From positions 24,444,080 through 24,508,079 of the forward strand of contig CP092880.1 of the NCBI GenBank assembly GCA_030710605.1: a stretch of 64,000 nt of DNA, written 5' to 3'. The notes beneath the pieces are model-generated. The model saw only the letters and a program-made list of their open reading frames with translations. It was not told the origin of the DNA and searched no databases. Of the stretch, positions 52,574 to 64,000 are shown in pieces. Origin of the DNA: Cordylochernes scorpioides (lineage: Eukaryota > Arthropoda > Arachnida > Pseudoscorpiones > Chernetidae). How positions within the stretch are numbered: position 1 is the stretch's first letter; the number at the start of each line of letters is the position of its first letter. Position numbers and translations under genes: made by a program.

Positions 52574-52958
52574 CTTCTTGTCTTCTTTCTTATCTCCACT
52601 CAATCATATTAGGGTATCAAGTTTGTTTGACAACCATCATGACTATGTGAAGTAGAATGCGTCTGCCTTTGTCATTAAGACTGGGAGCACTACTCAGTGG
52701 CAGGCCGACTTGGCTCCAAAAGAAATGGCCGCCTCTGACATGCAGCCGCTCCTAACATGGAGTACAAACTCTGCTCATCCTATATCCCTGGATTAGGAGC
52801 CCTTACAGGGTACTATCAGCCGGGCCACTGAACCCAGGTTTTTTAGTGAGCTTGTTACTGCTCCCTCTCCTCCTTTTTCATCCTGGCTTGGGACCGGCAA
52901 AGGCGGAGTTGCTTGATACCCTAATATGATTGAGTGGAGATAATGAATAAGAAGAAGA
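52574..52958 (-). repeat. Retroelement 3' end E, inverted copy plus tail
   Basis: 52574-52910 is the reverse complement of 13200-13637 with a deletion. 52913-52958 adds a plus-strand E tail (GATTGAGTGGAGATAATG), so two E ends meet back to back. Confidence 0.7.
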
Positions 52959-53124
52959 GGTAAACATAGTTCATTTAATCATATTTGCTTCCATTTACTT
53001 TTAATACAATTAATCCAAACAAAGGAATCATTGTGGTTCATCTATAAAGGCAAACTAACGGCACGGCGGTGGATAAACGGCAAGTGTCCCTCCAGGAAAA
53101 CACCACTTCTCACAGCCATTGATG

Positions 53125-53375
53125 CCTTATACATACAGCTTTATTAAGACCACCGATCTTATATAGATTTACCATAGAAAGGAAAAATAGATGGAGCTCC
53201 TATACTCCAGCTAGCACAGAACTCAACAGGTCCGACGCATGTCCAATAGCCACAGAATCCATTGTGCATAGTCTAACGTATCAATCATATCTTAAAGATA
53301 GAGGCTGCCTGGCCGGCATTCATATTTCTATGCAAAAATAGACACTTCGGCCAGTTAGAGTTGAGTCTATTTTTC
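53125..53375. repeat. Repeat A copy 3 and palindrome C scrap
   Basis: 53125-53280 matches repeat A. 53292-53375 has one decayed C arm (GAGGCTGCCTGGCCGGCATT, ACACTTCGGCCAGTTAG). Confidence 0.6.
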
Positions 53376-53794
53376 ATAAAAGTATCACTGATAGCTATAA
53401 GAAACAGGAAGTGAAAAAAGAAGATTGAATCAATATCCATATAACCATCAAATTCCCCTCAAGAAGTTCCAACAGCCTATTTCGAACCTAAATAATAAAT
53501 TGGCAGTTGTTGGGTTATAAAACTGTTGTCGTCCCAACTTTTTGTTTTATTAACCTAACAAAGGATTATATCGTCCAAATTTAATTTTACAACTTTCTAC
53601 AAAGTTCCTGATGTTATAAGAATTTAATTTTGCGCGATTTATTTTTGTTGAGAAGTTAGCTCTTGACTTTGAGAATTCATTTTCGTAAGTTTTCTTTTTA
53701 TTTACAATGTGCTGTGTATGTTAAATAAAAGAAATTGATACATTCGATTTAAGATATAACTGAATTTAAATATATATTATATATATAATACAAT
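53376..53794. other. AT-rich stretch
   Basis: Nothing recognised. Confidence 0.3.
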
Positions 53795-53970
53795 ATAATG
53801 CGGCTTGTGATTGTGAAACGAGATTTGAAAATTATCCCGCAAGTGTTTCTTTTGAACGAAAAATCAAAATTTATTCCAAGGAGAAATAAAGATTATTTCT
53901 AACCTTAGAGATGAAGTATGAAAGGATGAAGTGTGAAGAGTAATGATAAACGGAAAAATAAAAGTGCCCA
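53795..53970. mobile_element. Element G, truncated copy
   Basis: ATAATGCGGCTTGTGATTGT, GAAAATTATCCCGC and the SINE body (GATGAAGTATGAAAGGATGA). It stops at GTGCCC where the tRNA-like head should begin. Confidence 0.65.
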
Positions 53971-54370
53971 TATAAAAATGAGAATATTGAGACCCGAATG
54001 CTTATTCAACAAATAAAACAAACTTCTACTGTCCTTTTTGGCAATAAAAAATATTGGGAGCGCTTGACTAATCAGTGGTGAATCCTCCCAGTGGTTTCGC
54101 CAATTTAATCTAACAGACCTCGGCCTGCCATTGAGTAGTACTCCCAGTCTTAATGACAAAGGCAGACGCATTCTATTCCACCCAGCTTGATGCCCTAATA
54201 TGATTGAGTGGAGATAAAAAGAAGAAGAAGATCTAACAGACCGCTTCTCTAGAGCTCTAATACTGTATTGAACGATTCTGCTCGTATATGTTACACTCTC
54301 TCTCTCTCTCTCTCTTAGGTTGGAATCTCAGAAATGATATTCAAACAAACTATGAAATTTTCAAATTAAA
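53971..54370. repeat. Repeat B copy split by an E insertion
   Basis: GTGAATCCTCCCAGTGGTTT before and CGCTTCTCTAGAGCTCTAAT after the 54120-54230 insertion. A (CT)n run lies at 54296-54315. Confidence 0.7.
54120..54230 (+). mobile_element. 5'-truncated retroelement E with target duplication
   Basis: 111 bases ending GATTGAGTGGAGAT then (GAA)n, flanked by a perfect 12-base duplication ATCTAACAGACC (54108-54119 and 54231-54242). This proves that E is mobilised by target-primed reverse transcription. Confidence 0.85.
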
Positions 54371-54884
54371 AACTAAATCGAATTTTGAACACCAAAATTT
54401 CAAATTTTTTAATTCAATTTAAAATATTCAAAAATATTTATTTAACATTGCTTGTCTATTTGTGTACTTAACACAAAAAAATATTAAAATCGGATTTAAA
54501 TTCTTAGAATAATCAAAAAAATACCTAGCAATATTTTGTTTTAGCGACATCATTGCAAAGACAACAAAATATTAATTGATCAAACGTTCACTTCCCAGTT
54601 GAGAAATTTGAAAGAATCTCCTGGACCGAATGGAAAGAATGAATCTTAGAAGATAATCCGTATGATCGGCAAATTTTTCTTAACCCAATTATTGGGCTGA
54701 GGAATTTATACAAATTCTATGGTGAAATCTGAGTTAAGGTAAATGGCAATATCACACACATCATATCGCCACTTAGATCTTGTCGGGCGTTCATCAAAAT
54801 GGACGGCGACTTATTGCCAATTTTTAAAATCGATTATAACATTTTTATAATAAAAAATATATATAAATATACACTCATGGACAA
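54371..54884. other. AT-rich stretch
   Basis: Nothing recognised. Confidence 0.3.
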
Positions 54885-55120
54885 AATATAAGAAATTTAT
54901 CAAAATTCGAAACTATTATAGACGCGTATGTTTCTTTTGAAAAATGAACAATTTCTACTATCCTTACAGCAATCGAAAAATTATTGGGAGGATCTGTCTC
55001 AGACCTAGGCCTTCCCATTAATTTTTTCATTGCAGTAAGGACAGTAGAAATTGTTTTATTTTAAAAAGAATCATACGCGTTTATAATAGTTTCGAATTTT
55101 GATAACAGATGGCGCGCGAA
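54885..55120. repeat. Repeat B, palindromic copy
   Basis: TTCGAAACTATTATAGACGC and its inverse (GCGTTTATAATAGTTTCGAA) flank CATTGCAGTAAGGACAGTAG; ends in GATGGCGCGC. Confidence 0.75.
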
Positions 55121-55454
55121 TGTATCATTATAAGAAAGTTATACCTTTTAGCATGTATATCGGGATTCAGACAATTACTCTGAAAGATATTTGATAGACA
55201 GTGACCCTTATTGAAGATACACAAGATAACCAAGTGTGAACACAACTGTCTCTATATTCTTGAAATAAATACAACGGTCAATATCAAAGACTTTCCACTT
55301 CCTTCAGTTTTGTTCATGAGTGTATATCCATTCAGACTTAACATTGCTGATCTAATAACTTTAGATAAATTGAGATTCGGCTCTATAAAAATTATTTACA
55401 ATACAAAAAAAAAAAAAAATTAAATTGCACAATGTATATTTTAAAATAAAAATA

Positions 55455-55790
55455 CAACTTTTCGCAATAGCATTAATCGTAGAATAGATATCCCAGAACA
55501 ATTTTGTCATATTACATACCACAAAAATCAGTTTTCTCGTTTATCCAATTCATAGTTTAAAACTTAACTTTATTAAAATATTGAAATTTAAGGTTAATTA
55601 ATTTATTTCCAATTGTTAAACATATAGTAAAATAGTAATAATTTATGTAGATTTAATACTTTTCTTTCTGATATTTTATGTAAAAAAAAATTGTAACAAA
55701 TCAAATGTATATAACTGTCTCTCGTGGATCAAATGTTTCATTTTTGCCTGTAGAAGGGCGGCTCCAGCCCGAAGGCTCGCGCATATCATA
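55455..55790 (+). pseudogene. Penelope-like element, extreme C-terminus and 3' UTR
   Basis: SINRRIDIPEQFCHITYHK matches the end of the Penelope protein at 38070-38110 (SINRRIDIPQQYLHI). After its stop, about 200 bases lead to a hairpin at 55747-55779 (CTGTAGAAGGGC...GCCCGAAGGCTC), the hammerhead-like tail with a changed core. Confidence 0.7.
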
Positions 55791-56084
55791 ATAAAAGAAA
55801 ATCATTGCAAAAGGTTGTAGTTTTATTTTTAAAATTTTGTAGCGCAATTTTTTCGTTTACAATGTATATTATCATACAGACTATAGAGTCATTTAAACTT
55901 GATTTTCGGAACTATTCCCAAAATCTACCAAAGCCAAACTTATTCATCACTGGAATCAATTTTATCATTATTATCATTAGATATAAAGCAATAACGCGTG
56001 ATCTATACTTAAGAAATATCAAACAAATGCAACAGTTCTCTGAAGATAAGCTTCTTTTATCTTTATTAAACGTAATCTCTAACT

Positions 56085-56112
56085 TTCAAGCATTTCTGCC
56101 CTTCTACAGGCG
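56085..56112 (-). ncRNA. Hammerhead-like hairpin, changed core
   Basis: Minus strand CTGTAGAAGGGCAGAAATGC then TTGAAAGTTAG. Same family as 55747 and 14245, in inverted orientation to the former. Confidence 0.4.
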
Positions 56113-56949
56113 TACATAAAAACATATAAATGCCGTTAAGATGCTAACACATAAGAAATATAATTATAATACACACAAGAATGGTTATTTTCAAAACAAA
56201 ATCCTATTATTTTCTAAGTGATGAAAATATTTTCAATAACAAAGGAAAAATACATATGGATACCTGAAAGATCAACGTTATTTGCAGAGATTTTAGGGAG
56301 AGCTTATGGATCCTGGAATACCTCGATTGAGAATACACCTATCCCCCGATTTACACGGTAGATACGTTCCTGAGAAAAACGTGTAAATCGAGGGATAGGT
56401 GTACAGGGTGATCCAAAAGTCCCGCACAACTTTAAAAATTAATAACTCCCCGAATATTTGCGCTAGAGCAATGCGGTAAACACCATTGTGTTCAGGATGC
56501 AATGGGATTTTTTATGGCAAATAATGAAAAATTCGAAATTGATTTTAGTTACAATTATATTCGCCAGATGGCGCTCTACCAGAATCAGAGATTCAGCGGC
56601 CAAATTGTTTGATAAATTGAAAAATATAACTGATCGACACGTATTTTTCCTTTTTGAATTCCAGGAAAGAACCCTAATAATATCAAATAACAAATTAATA
56701 AAACACCACTTCGCCAAAAGTATGAAGAATTGGTTAACGATTTTCAAATACAATCAGAGATATGTAAAATAGGTAAATGCAAATTAAAACATGTAGCAAA
56801 AAGAAAATTGATATTTTAGAAACGGTTTGTTTCCGAAGATGATAAATTTCTAATATTTTTAATTCAACTCTCACTCAGTATCGATTATGTTTATTTTAAT
56901 TCATTTGAAAAATATGTATCTAGCTCTGATAATTTATTTTACTCTGGAA
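56113..56949. other. AT-rich stretch with a 66-bp mini-MITE
   Basis: 56336-56401 is CACCTATCCCCCGATTTACA... to its inverted end GGGATAGGTG, flanked by TA on both sides (compare 30259). 56488-56772 is open for 94 codons on the plus strand without resemblance to a family I know. Confidence 0.6.
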
Positions 56950-57769
56950 TGCCGTTGTTGTTTTTGTCGTGTCCAATAAATAGCCTCAGATGTCTCCATG
57001 CATTTCTATCACAGCAGCAGCAGCAATGTCCACTATCTTGGATGTATAAAGCTGCTGCTCTGGGTCTATGTCAATTTTCTGCAAGGCTGCGGGAATGAGA
57101 ATATGTGGGTAGGTGTTAGTTCCACACCAGGACAGTTGTTGCATGTTCTATAGGTTCTTGTGCCATCTGGATGTATTTTCATTCCTTTATAATGTTTTGT
57201 TCTAAGTCTTGTTATAGTTTTTGTCAGTTTTCTCTCAGAGTTTATTTCACATATTTGATCTTTTCTTATTTTTTGTTTAATTATCTTGTATTTTGCCAAA
57301 GCATCAGCGTCAAATACTGACATTTGTTCTTTATTTTGGTTCAGCTTTCTGGCTTCCTTTGCCAATTCAACTGCCATTTCATTACCCCGATCTCAACACG
57401 GGCAGGAATCCATTGTAGAATGCAGTTATTCTCCAATGATTCCAGTTGGGTAAGTAACGAGTGTATTTTCTGTGTGATTCTAGTATTGCCCTTCTGAATT
57501 GCTTCTAGAGCGGATATGGAGTCGCTGTATATTAAAATTCCTTCTGCTTGATGCAGGGATGGTTGGTTAAGGCATAAATCAAGAGCTTTCCAGATAGCTG
57601 TCAGTTCACAAGTGAAGTTTGACGAAATCTGTCCTGCTCCTTCTTTGATTTTGATGTTTGTTCCATCTTGCAGTATTATGTTAATTCCGGCCCCTCCATT
57701 ACTCAGGGTAAGGTCTGAAGATCCATCTGTATATGCTGTTAAAGGGCGTGGCCTAGCATTTTTAATCAA
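56950..57769 (-). pseudogene. LINE, RNase H domain and 3' end
   Basis: Minus strand from 57769: LTAYTDGSSDLTLSNGGAGI (first RNase H Asp), SSNFTCELTAIWKALDL (Glu), GILIYSDSISALEAI (Asp), then a frame change into MAVELAKEARK and a C-terminal part with NCPGVELTPTHIFS. 3' UTR and CAA-rich tail end at about 56950. RNase H in a non-LTR element points to the I/Jockey-related superfamilies. The RT part is absent. Confidence 0.8.
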
Positions 57770-60700
57770 GAATTTGTACTATGAGGACATAGCCGTTAAT
57801 ATTACAAACACATTAGACCTCGAAGCCCAAGGTATCAAAGTCTACCTCAATCAAAACAAATCCATCAACATATACAATATGTATCACCCTCCAAACAATA
57901 CATTTATTGACGATGGAACAATGGCTCAATTTCTTACAGACAACACTATTATTGTAGGTGACCTTAATGCCAAACATCAACTATGGGGATGTCCTACGCC
58001 AAACCCAAGAGGCAAAATACTATCAAACATATTTGACGACAATGCCTTCATGTGCTTAAATGATGGGAATCCTACCCATCATTCATACAAGCTATAATAC
58101 TGCACAAGCCCTTGATATAAGTTTTTACTATCCTGACATTTTCCACAAATGCAAATAGCAAATATTAAAAAGGTTTTGGAAGTGATCATTTGCCTAATTT
58201 GATAGAAATTAGCACCAAGACCAAAACTAGCTCAATTAAGAAAAATTCAGGAACTTCAAAAAGGCTATTATGATATCTTTCGAAAACACCATTATTAAAG
58301 CAGCCAAAGTTTCAATACCAAGAGGTAATATTAAGAAATGGATTCCAAATTATACAAACCAGGCAAAAAATATTCAAACACTTATAACTAAAAGAAATGA
58401 ACTACAAAAAAGTGCACCCAAAACCAAACAAATTGTATAACTGAACTGAACATTGTGATTGCAAAAATAAAAAGATTATACGTATATGTGAAAAGGAAAA
58501 AATGGAAACAAACTTGTGAAAACCTGAACCCAAGAAACCCAAATACAAAACTTTGGAATTTGGCAAAACAAATTGACAGAGCCCAGCCAAAAACTGAAAA
58601 CACAAATATGATTAAGAATACAGATAGTACACCAGCAACTAATGACAAAATTGCTTGCAATCTTTTAGGTAATCAAATAAGTAGTAAAATCAAGGTTGAA
58701 AAAAGGCCCGAAAGATTATTCATGACTGTAAAATGTCACCAGCACTCATGATATTTTCCATGAAAAAAATCAATATGAAAAAGCTAGCTTATGCATTAGA
58801 AAACACTGACCTAAACAAGACTCCTGGGCCAGATGGAATCCATGGCCGAATGATATCAAACTTGGGCAAAATTGGCAAAGAAAGACTTCTTAATATTTTC
58901 AATAACTCCTGGAAAACTGGAAAATTGCCTCAAGACTGTAAAAATGCAACAATAATTCCCATTAAAAAACTTGACAAATCTGCTGATGACCCAAAAAACT
59001 ACCGACCTATCTCCCTAACAAATATTTGCTGCAAATTAATGGAAAAAATTATACTCAGACGACTCACCTACCACCCCGACACAAGAAATCTCTTACCAGA
59101 AGAACAATATGGATTTAGGAAAGGACATGGGACAATAGACCAACTCTTATTTTTCACACAAAAGGTAAAAGATGCACAAAACAAAAAAAAACAACTAACC
59201 ACACCATAGCTGCTTTTTAGACCTTACACAAGCTTTTGATAAGGTATGGAAAAACAAGTTAATTACAAAATTATACAAACATTTCAAAATTGATGGAAAA
59301 GCTATCACTTGGATAAATAATTCCCTTAAAAATATATAAATCAGGGTCAAATATAATGGCACTCTATCTAAAACCTTCAAAGTGTACCAAGGATTACCAC
59401 AAGGATCAATCCTTAGCCCAACTCTCTTCACCCTATTTATTGCTGGCATAGAAGAAAAATTTTCAAATAAAACCAATATTGGACTTTTCGCTGATGACAT
59501 TATTCTATGGAGCAGTAACACTAACTGGAAAAAAGCTGAAAGAGATTTGAACAAGACTCTTCTCCACCTAGAAAAATTTGCTAATAAAAATAAATTAGAA
59601 TTTAACCCCCAAATATTGAAACCTGTCTTTTTACTACCGATAAGAAACTATACAAAATAAGACCAAATATTATTCTGAAAGAACAACAATTACAATATAA
59701 TAAACATCCTAAATATCTCGGCTACACCCTGGATCCAGAAATTGAAGCCAGTAAGCATATTGAAGGAGTTGTTAGAAAATGAAGAGACCGACTAAAAATC
59801 TTGAAATATATTTAAGGAAGAGTGGGGAGCTGAAGCAACAACACTAAAATTAACTTACACATCTCTAATGAGACCTATCTTGGAATATGGATATCAAATC
59901 TATGGTACAGCATCTGAAACAAATATAAAATCACTGGAAAGGATACAACTAAGTGCAGCCAGAAATTTTACAGGTTTTCGAAAAATCTGCCCTAATAATA
60001 CTGTACTTTACGAGGCAGACATTATGCCCTTGAAGGATAGAATAAGCTACAATCTGCCAAAATATATAAACAAAATCAAGAGTTATGAAAACAAACACAG
60101 AACTTTCAATTACATACTTAATTGGGAACCCAATATAAGATTCAAAAAAGAAGGCCCTCTCCACCTGGCCAAAAGAAATGGATTTTTAAAATATAAAGTG
60201 GAAAAATATTATTTAGCTGAAAAAATATCTCCATGCGAACCATTAACAAAATCTTATTTTTAATGCCACTTTAAATGAACCCACCAACAGACAATACCAA
60301 AATCCAGAATACTTAAAACAATTATCATTAGAAATAATTAATAAAATTCCTAAAAATGCAATAACATTCTATACCGATGGTAGCAGAGACGAGTTGGGAC
60401 ACACTGGCAGTGGCTGTCTCATCAACACCACAAATGGCATTGAGAAAATGAACAGAAAAAACCCAGATTTTTGCTCAGTCTTCAGATCAGAACTTATAGC
60501 CATCTATGAAGTCTTAAAATCCATCAGAAACATTAAACATCACGATATATGGATTCTTACTGATAGTAGAAGTGCCATACAACACTTGAGTCACACAGGG
60601 GATCTTAGAGACAAAGTAAGCAGGAACATAATTGGTTATCTCCAAAAACTCTCAATACCTCAAAAATTCACCTTCAATGGATACCTTTACATGTTAGCAT

Positions 60701-61060
60701 TGAAGGCAATGAAGCTGCTGATGCGCTAGCGAAAAAGGCACAAAAGAACCCTTGCTACAGAAAAATAAAATTACTTTAAAAGAAATAGAAACAGTAGCCA
60801 AAATAAACAAGAACTGGAGGATCCCACCTAATCACAGTTGGTATACCCTAGAAGCAGATGGCCACCCAGACCTTTAGGTCCACAATCCGGCATGCGAAGC
60901 ATGCCCTTCGCTGCTATTCTGTTCAACTCGTAAGCCAAGTAACGGTATCCAAGCTAGTGCTTGGACATTGTACCTGGAAACACCACCTCCCAGACAACGT
61001 GTCTGGAAGGATTTCTATACCGGTGGCCTTTAATCATAGCAAAATAGTAAACTATCTACT
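57741..61060 (+). pseudogene. LINE ORF2: endonuclease, RT, RNase H
   Basis: Decayed but ordered ORF2. Endonuclease C-terminal half 57750-58096 (NIYNMYHPPNN, IIVGDLNAKHQLWG). RT: KTPGPDGIHGRMI (58815), NYRPISLTNICCKLMEK (58998), YGFRKGHGTIDQL, LDLTQAFDKVW (first catalytic Asp, about 59216), QGLPQGSILSPTLFTLF, GLFADDIILWS (catalytic pair, 59481). Thumb 59868-60263 (MRPILEYGYQIYGTASETNI). RNase H 60360-60750 (FYTDGSRDE, FRSELIAIYE, ILTDSRSAIQ). Several frameshifts and stops. The ORF2 start and ORF1 are missing; the 3' limit near 61060 is uncertain. Confidence 0.88.
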
Positions 61061-61074
61061 GTGTCCAGCAGGGA

Positions 61075-63484
61075 CCGCGGGGAGGCAGCCCCCGGTCGAC
61101 TCTGTTCACTCACAGCTGAGGAAAAGCTCAGCTGCCACGTCGTGGGCTTTCTCAAGAAGCTTGCTGTGATTTCTCAGCAGCTTACTCTTGATCGCGCCCC
61201 TCGCCCTCCTTTTCTCTTCTTGCACACCCACTACCCTTGGACAATCCAAGACGTAGTGGCGTGCATTCGTATCCCTTTCTCCATAGACGCAATCAGGGTT
61301 TCTCTTAATTTTAAATCTGTGGAGACTTGGGGAAGAGCCCATGTCCCGAACTACCCTAATGAGTTTGTGGGACATTACCTTACAGAGGTACTTGGGTGTT
61401 GTTAACCCATTGAATACCTCTCTCCCCTTCACACTGTTCCTCCATCTGTCCAACCATAAGTCCTGGACGTGCTCCCTGATCCTCCTATAAACTTCTTTCT
61501 TGGTCACTGGGGTCCTCAGTGATCTACCTCTAAAGCATCCTGCCTTAGCGATCCTGTCTGCGAACTCATTACCTTCGATGAGGCTGTGTCTCCTAAACCA
61601 AGGGAGCTCCGGAGCCCGCATCATCATCTCCAGCTCCTGGATTATTTGATGCGCGAGTTGCCCTTTCTCCAGATTGATGGCGACGAGGGCCGACATACAA
61701 TCTGAATAGAGGCAGTCCGGGCTGAAGTTCTTCTCGGCACACACTCTGAGGGCTACCCTGATCGCAACCAGCTCGGCTGAAAAGACCAATTCGTCCACTC
61801 TGAGTGTTAAACTTTCTTGGAAGATCAGCTCTCCATTAGTGAATATCACTACCCCAGCTCCAGTATTGGTTCCAGACTTACTACAATCAGTGAAAATCTC
61901 CGTGCCAATCCCTGTCGGCCCTCCAGGACTCCAATTCCACTTTGGCAACCACTGCGGAGGCTTCCTTGGATCCCTATTCGATTCCAGGGCTCCCGCTTCA
62001 AATCCCAGGGAATCTTCCCTGTTCTCTGATGTCTGATGGTCTCCTCCTCTAGTTTCAATCCCAGGGGAATAAGCCCAGCGAGGACCAAAAAGGCCTTACT
62101 GCTGGTAGTGCGATATCCCCCTGTGATTCTGAGTGCCGCTGTCCTCTGCACTCTCTCTAGAGTTGTAGCCACCTTCTGATCCCTGTTTCGGCGCCACCAA
62201 GCCCCAGAAGCATATAGCAAGATTGGCTCGACACAGGAGAGGCAGAGGTTCCTAAAAATAGTACCCTCCTTCTCCCCCTCCCCTGTTGAGAGCCAACCAG
62301 GACAGGACTGCACAACGCCTCCCTGCCTCTCGCCACCATCTCCTCCGCCTGGTATTGCCAACCGATCTTGTCATCAATGACCACCCCCAGAATGGTCATC
62401 CTATTGACCAACGCTACCCTCCGTCCTTCCATCCGTATAGCCGGCGTATGTTCCCATTTGATCCCTTTCCTTTTAGTTCTTATGTCCCTAGGCTTAAAGC
62501 TGAGGGCTTTAGTTTTGGAGACATTGAACTTAAGGCCAGAGTCATGGGCCCAGATCGAGAGAATTTGGAGAGAAATTCCAACACACTTCTCAGCCTTCGC
62601 TCTCGAAGCAGCCTCAATGATGAGGAACTAGTCGTCAGCATAGAGAACCAGCCTGGCTCCCTCAGGGAGCTCCTCCTGGAAAACGGTGTTTACCAGGATA
62701 TTCCACAGAATAGGTCCGCAGCAAGAGCCCTGGGGGCAACCCCTAGCACAGTTTCTTTCCAACTTCCGCCCACCAAAACTGAGGCTAATCCGTCTATCCC
62801 TCAGTAAGTCACGAACCAAGCTGCACAAATTATCAGGACAACCCATGTCCATCAAATATCTCATCAGCTTGTTCCAGCTCATGGATTTGAACTCGCCATT
62901 CATGTGCAGGGCCACGAAAAGAACCCAAGCACCCTTATTTAAGCCCATCTCAACCCCCTCTAACACCTCGTTCAGAGCTGTGGTTGTGGACTTCCCTTCC
63001 CTAAAACCATGTTGGAAAGAGGAAAGGAGTTCATTACTCTCTAGCCAATGCTTCAGTCGCTGAGCTAGTAGGCTATCCAGGACCATACCTAGACACACTA
63101 GTAAAGAAAGCGGACGATAATCATTAGGAGAATTACCCTTTACCAGACTTTTCGAGAAGCACTACTCGGGCAACCTTCCATGCCTCAGGAAATGCACCAG
63201 TGTCCAGGCACCTATTGAATAACCTGGAAAGAAGCGATGGGTGCATCCTTACCAGGGCTTTCACGACCGTGTTATCGATCCCTTCGGGACCAGGAGATTT
63301 CCTTTTCCCGAACTTGAAAGCCGTCAGTTTCACCTCATTCTCAGAAAAGGGCGGATCTACCAAACCACAAGTGGTCAGAGAGATCTCGTCCTCTGGTTCC
63401 TCGGTTCCGAAGTGCCGATCCAAGTTGTTTTTATTTTGTCTTCCCTGCTTTCGAGCGAGCAGGTCTAGAACACATTCTCTCTGA
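61075..63484 (-). pseudogene. R1-type LINE ORF2: RT and RNase H
   Basis: Minus strand, GC-richer than the neighbours. From 63484: KSPGPEGIDNTVVKALVRMH, EAWKVARVVLLEKSGKG; then 63098-62628 LKHWLESNELLSSFQHGFRE, GCPQGSCCGPILWN and LVLYADD (catalytic pair) directly followed by an in-frame TAG. The thumb follows (MTILGVVIDDKIGWQ; VEPILLYASGAWW). RNase H lies at 61948-61500 (EI-FTDCSKSGTNTGAGV, FSAELVAIRVAL, LYSDCMSALVAI), then a C-terminal CVYGERDTNARHYVLDCP knuckle, stop at 61106. The first catalytic Asp region appears changed (VALHMNGEF). At least three frame changes. Confidence 0.85.
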
Positions 63485-63770
63485 ATTTTCTCATTGTTGG
63501 TGGATGAAAGAGCACCAGTGATTATTTTGGTCGCTTTTGCTTGAACACTGTCTAGTCTTACTTTTAGTGATGAGCTTGAGGGAGCCCAGACCGGTGTTGC
63601 ATATTCCATTATCGGCCTTATTAAGGTGGTATATCTTGTTCTGAGAATTCTGGGTTTTGCTCCCCAATTTGTTCCACATAGCCTTCTCAGAATGTTTAGT
63701 TTTCTGATAGCTCTATTTGAGGTGCTAATTATGTGTTCTGAAAATTCCAATTCCTCATCAATATTAATTC
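63485..63770 (-). pseudogene. Second LINE RT thumb fragment
   Basis: LCGTNWGAKPRILRTRYTTL, IRPIMEYATPVWAPSSSSLK, VRLDSVQAKATKIITGALSS. A jockey/RTE-type RT thumb (GTNWGA, EYATPVW, AxKIITGA). It joins the R1-type fragment at about 63480 in the same orientation, so one LINE inserted into or next to the other. Confidence 0.75.
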
Positions 63771-63856
63771 AAATAATTTTGTTGACACATCTTGTCAATA
63801 CATGCACAGTCTGCACTATTAAAAAAAGATAATATGCATTATATACACTATGTACA

Positions 63857-64000
63857 ATGAATATGGCGCCTCTGCCAGCGCTGCAGAATTTGGTGGAGAA
63901 TCGCCAGTGGGTCTCCAGCGACACCACGCATTTTGCGATCTACGATGAATACGTAGATCGCGTACTTCGCCGCTTAGGAGATGGTGATGGCGTGGTCCTC
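63857..64000 (+). CDS. Open frame at window end, array-related
   Basis: ATG 63857 opens MNMAPLPALQNLVENRQWVS, SDTTHFAIYDEYVDRVLRRL, GDGDGVVL and runs off the window. The DNA is homologous to the reverse complement of the 28-kb tandem units, where the same frame has stops. Either it is the start of a gene of which the array holds decayed copies, or it is one satellite unit open by chance. No protein family recognised. Confidence 0.35.
   Translation, partial: MNMAPLPALQNLVENRQWVSSDTTHFAIYDEYVDRVLRRLGDGDGVVL

Noticed and set aside
57741..60750. Twin-priming inversion of a single LINE with the minus-strand part at 56950-57769.
   Set aside because: Both parts contain their own RNase H, and these differ in sequence.

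Overview
The window looks like a stretch of AT-rich, repeat-saturated genome from an invertebrate animal, most likely an arthropod. The reasons are low GC, no bacterial-style gene packing, very few candidate host exons, and a dense mix of animal transposon families: mariner, Tc1, Tigger/pogo, Helitron, RNase H-bearing LINEs, Penelope-like elements and tRNA-derived SINEs. A LINE tail at 26.4-26.7 kb resembles LINE C-termini common in arachnids, which is only a weak hint. There is one 100-base assembly gap at 7032-7131.

Layout. 0-2.2 kb: two mariner relics, one of them head-to-head. 2.5-5.5 kb: a tRNA-derived SINE split by a complete 2,666-bp Tigger element with TA target duplications. 5.8-8.8 kb: a Penelope endonuclease fragment, a SINE, the gap, a LINE C-terminus and a candidate host exon. 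9.8-20.9 kb: palindromic repeats, a Tc1/mariner relic, two tRNA-like SINE families and a 1.3-kb palindrome. 22.1-28.7 kb: three tandem arrays (one rich in octamer motifs), a U2 snRNA-like scrap, nested foldback elements and a retrocopied LINE-type ORF1 fragment. 29-34.3 kb: palindromes, a MITE family, a Helitron and a candidate host exon at 31395-31458. 34.56-38.52 kb: the best-preserved retroelement, a zinc-knuckle ORF1 fused in frame to a Penelope reverse transcriptase/GIY-YIG protein, with a hammerhead ribozyme motif in its 3' UTR and an AAAGA target duplication. 39-43.4 kb: more ribozyme-bearing palindromes and a second candidate host exon (40371-40553), phase-compatible with 31395-31458. 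44.0-45.5 kb: a nearly intact Tc1 element. 45.9-56.4 kb: duplications, LINE and SINE tails, a tRNA-Gly-like sequence and a Helitron end. 56.95-63.8 kb: four decayed LINEs in mixed orientation. 63.86 kb to the end: a unit related to the 28-kb array, open as a short reading frame.

The recurring theme is Penelope-type sequence. Several palindromic repeat families carry small hammerhead ribozyme cores (CTGANGA, stem II, GAAA, short self-complementary stem III) in their arms or centres. The recognisable Penelope coding ends are followed by the same kind of motif, which suggests that many foldback repeats here are Penelope terminal regions arranged head-to-head. No complete host gene can be assembled from this window alone.
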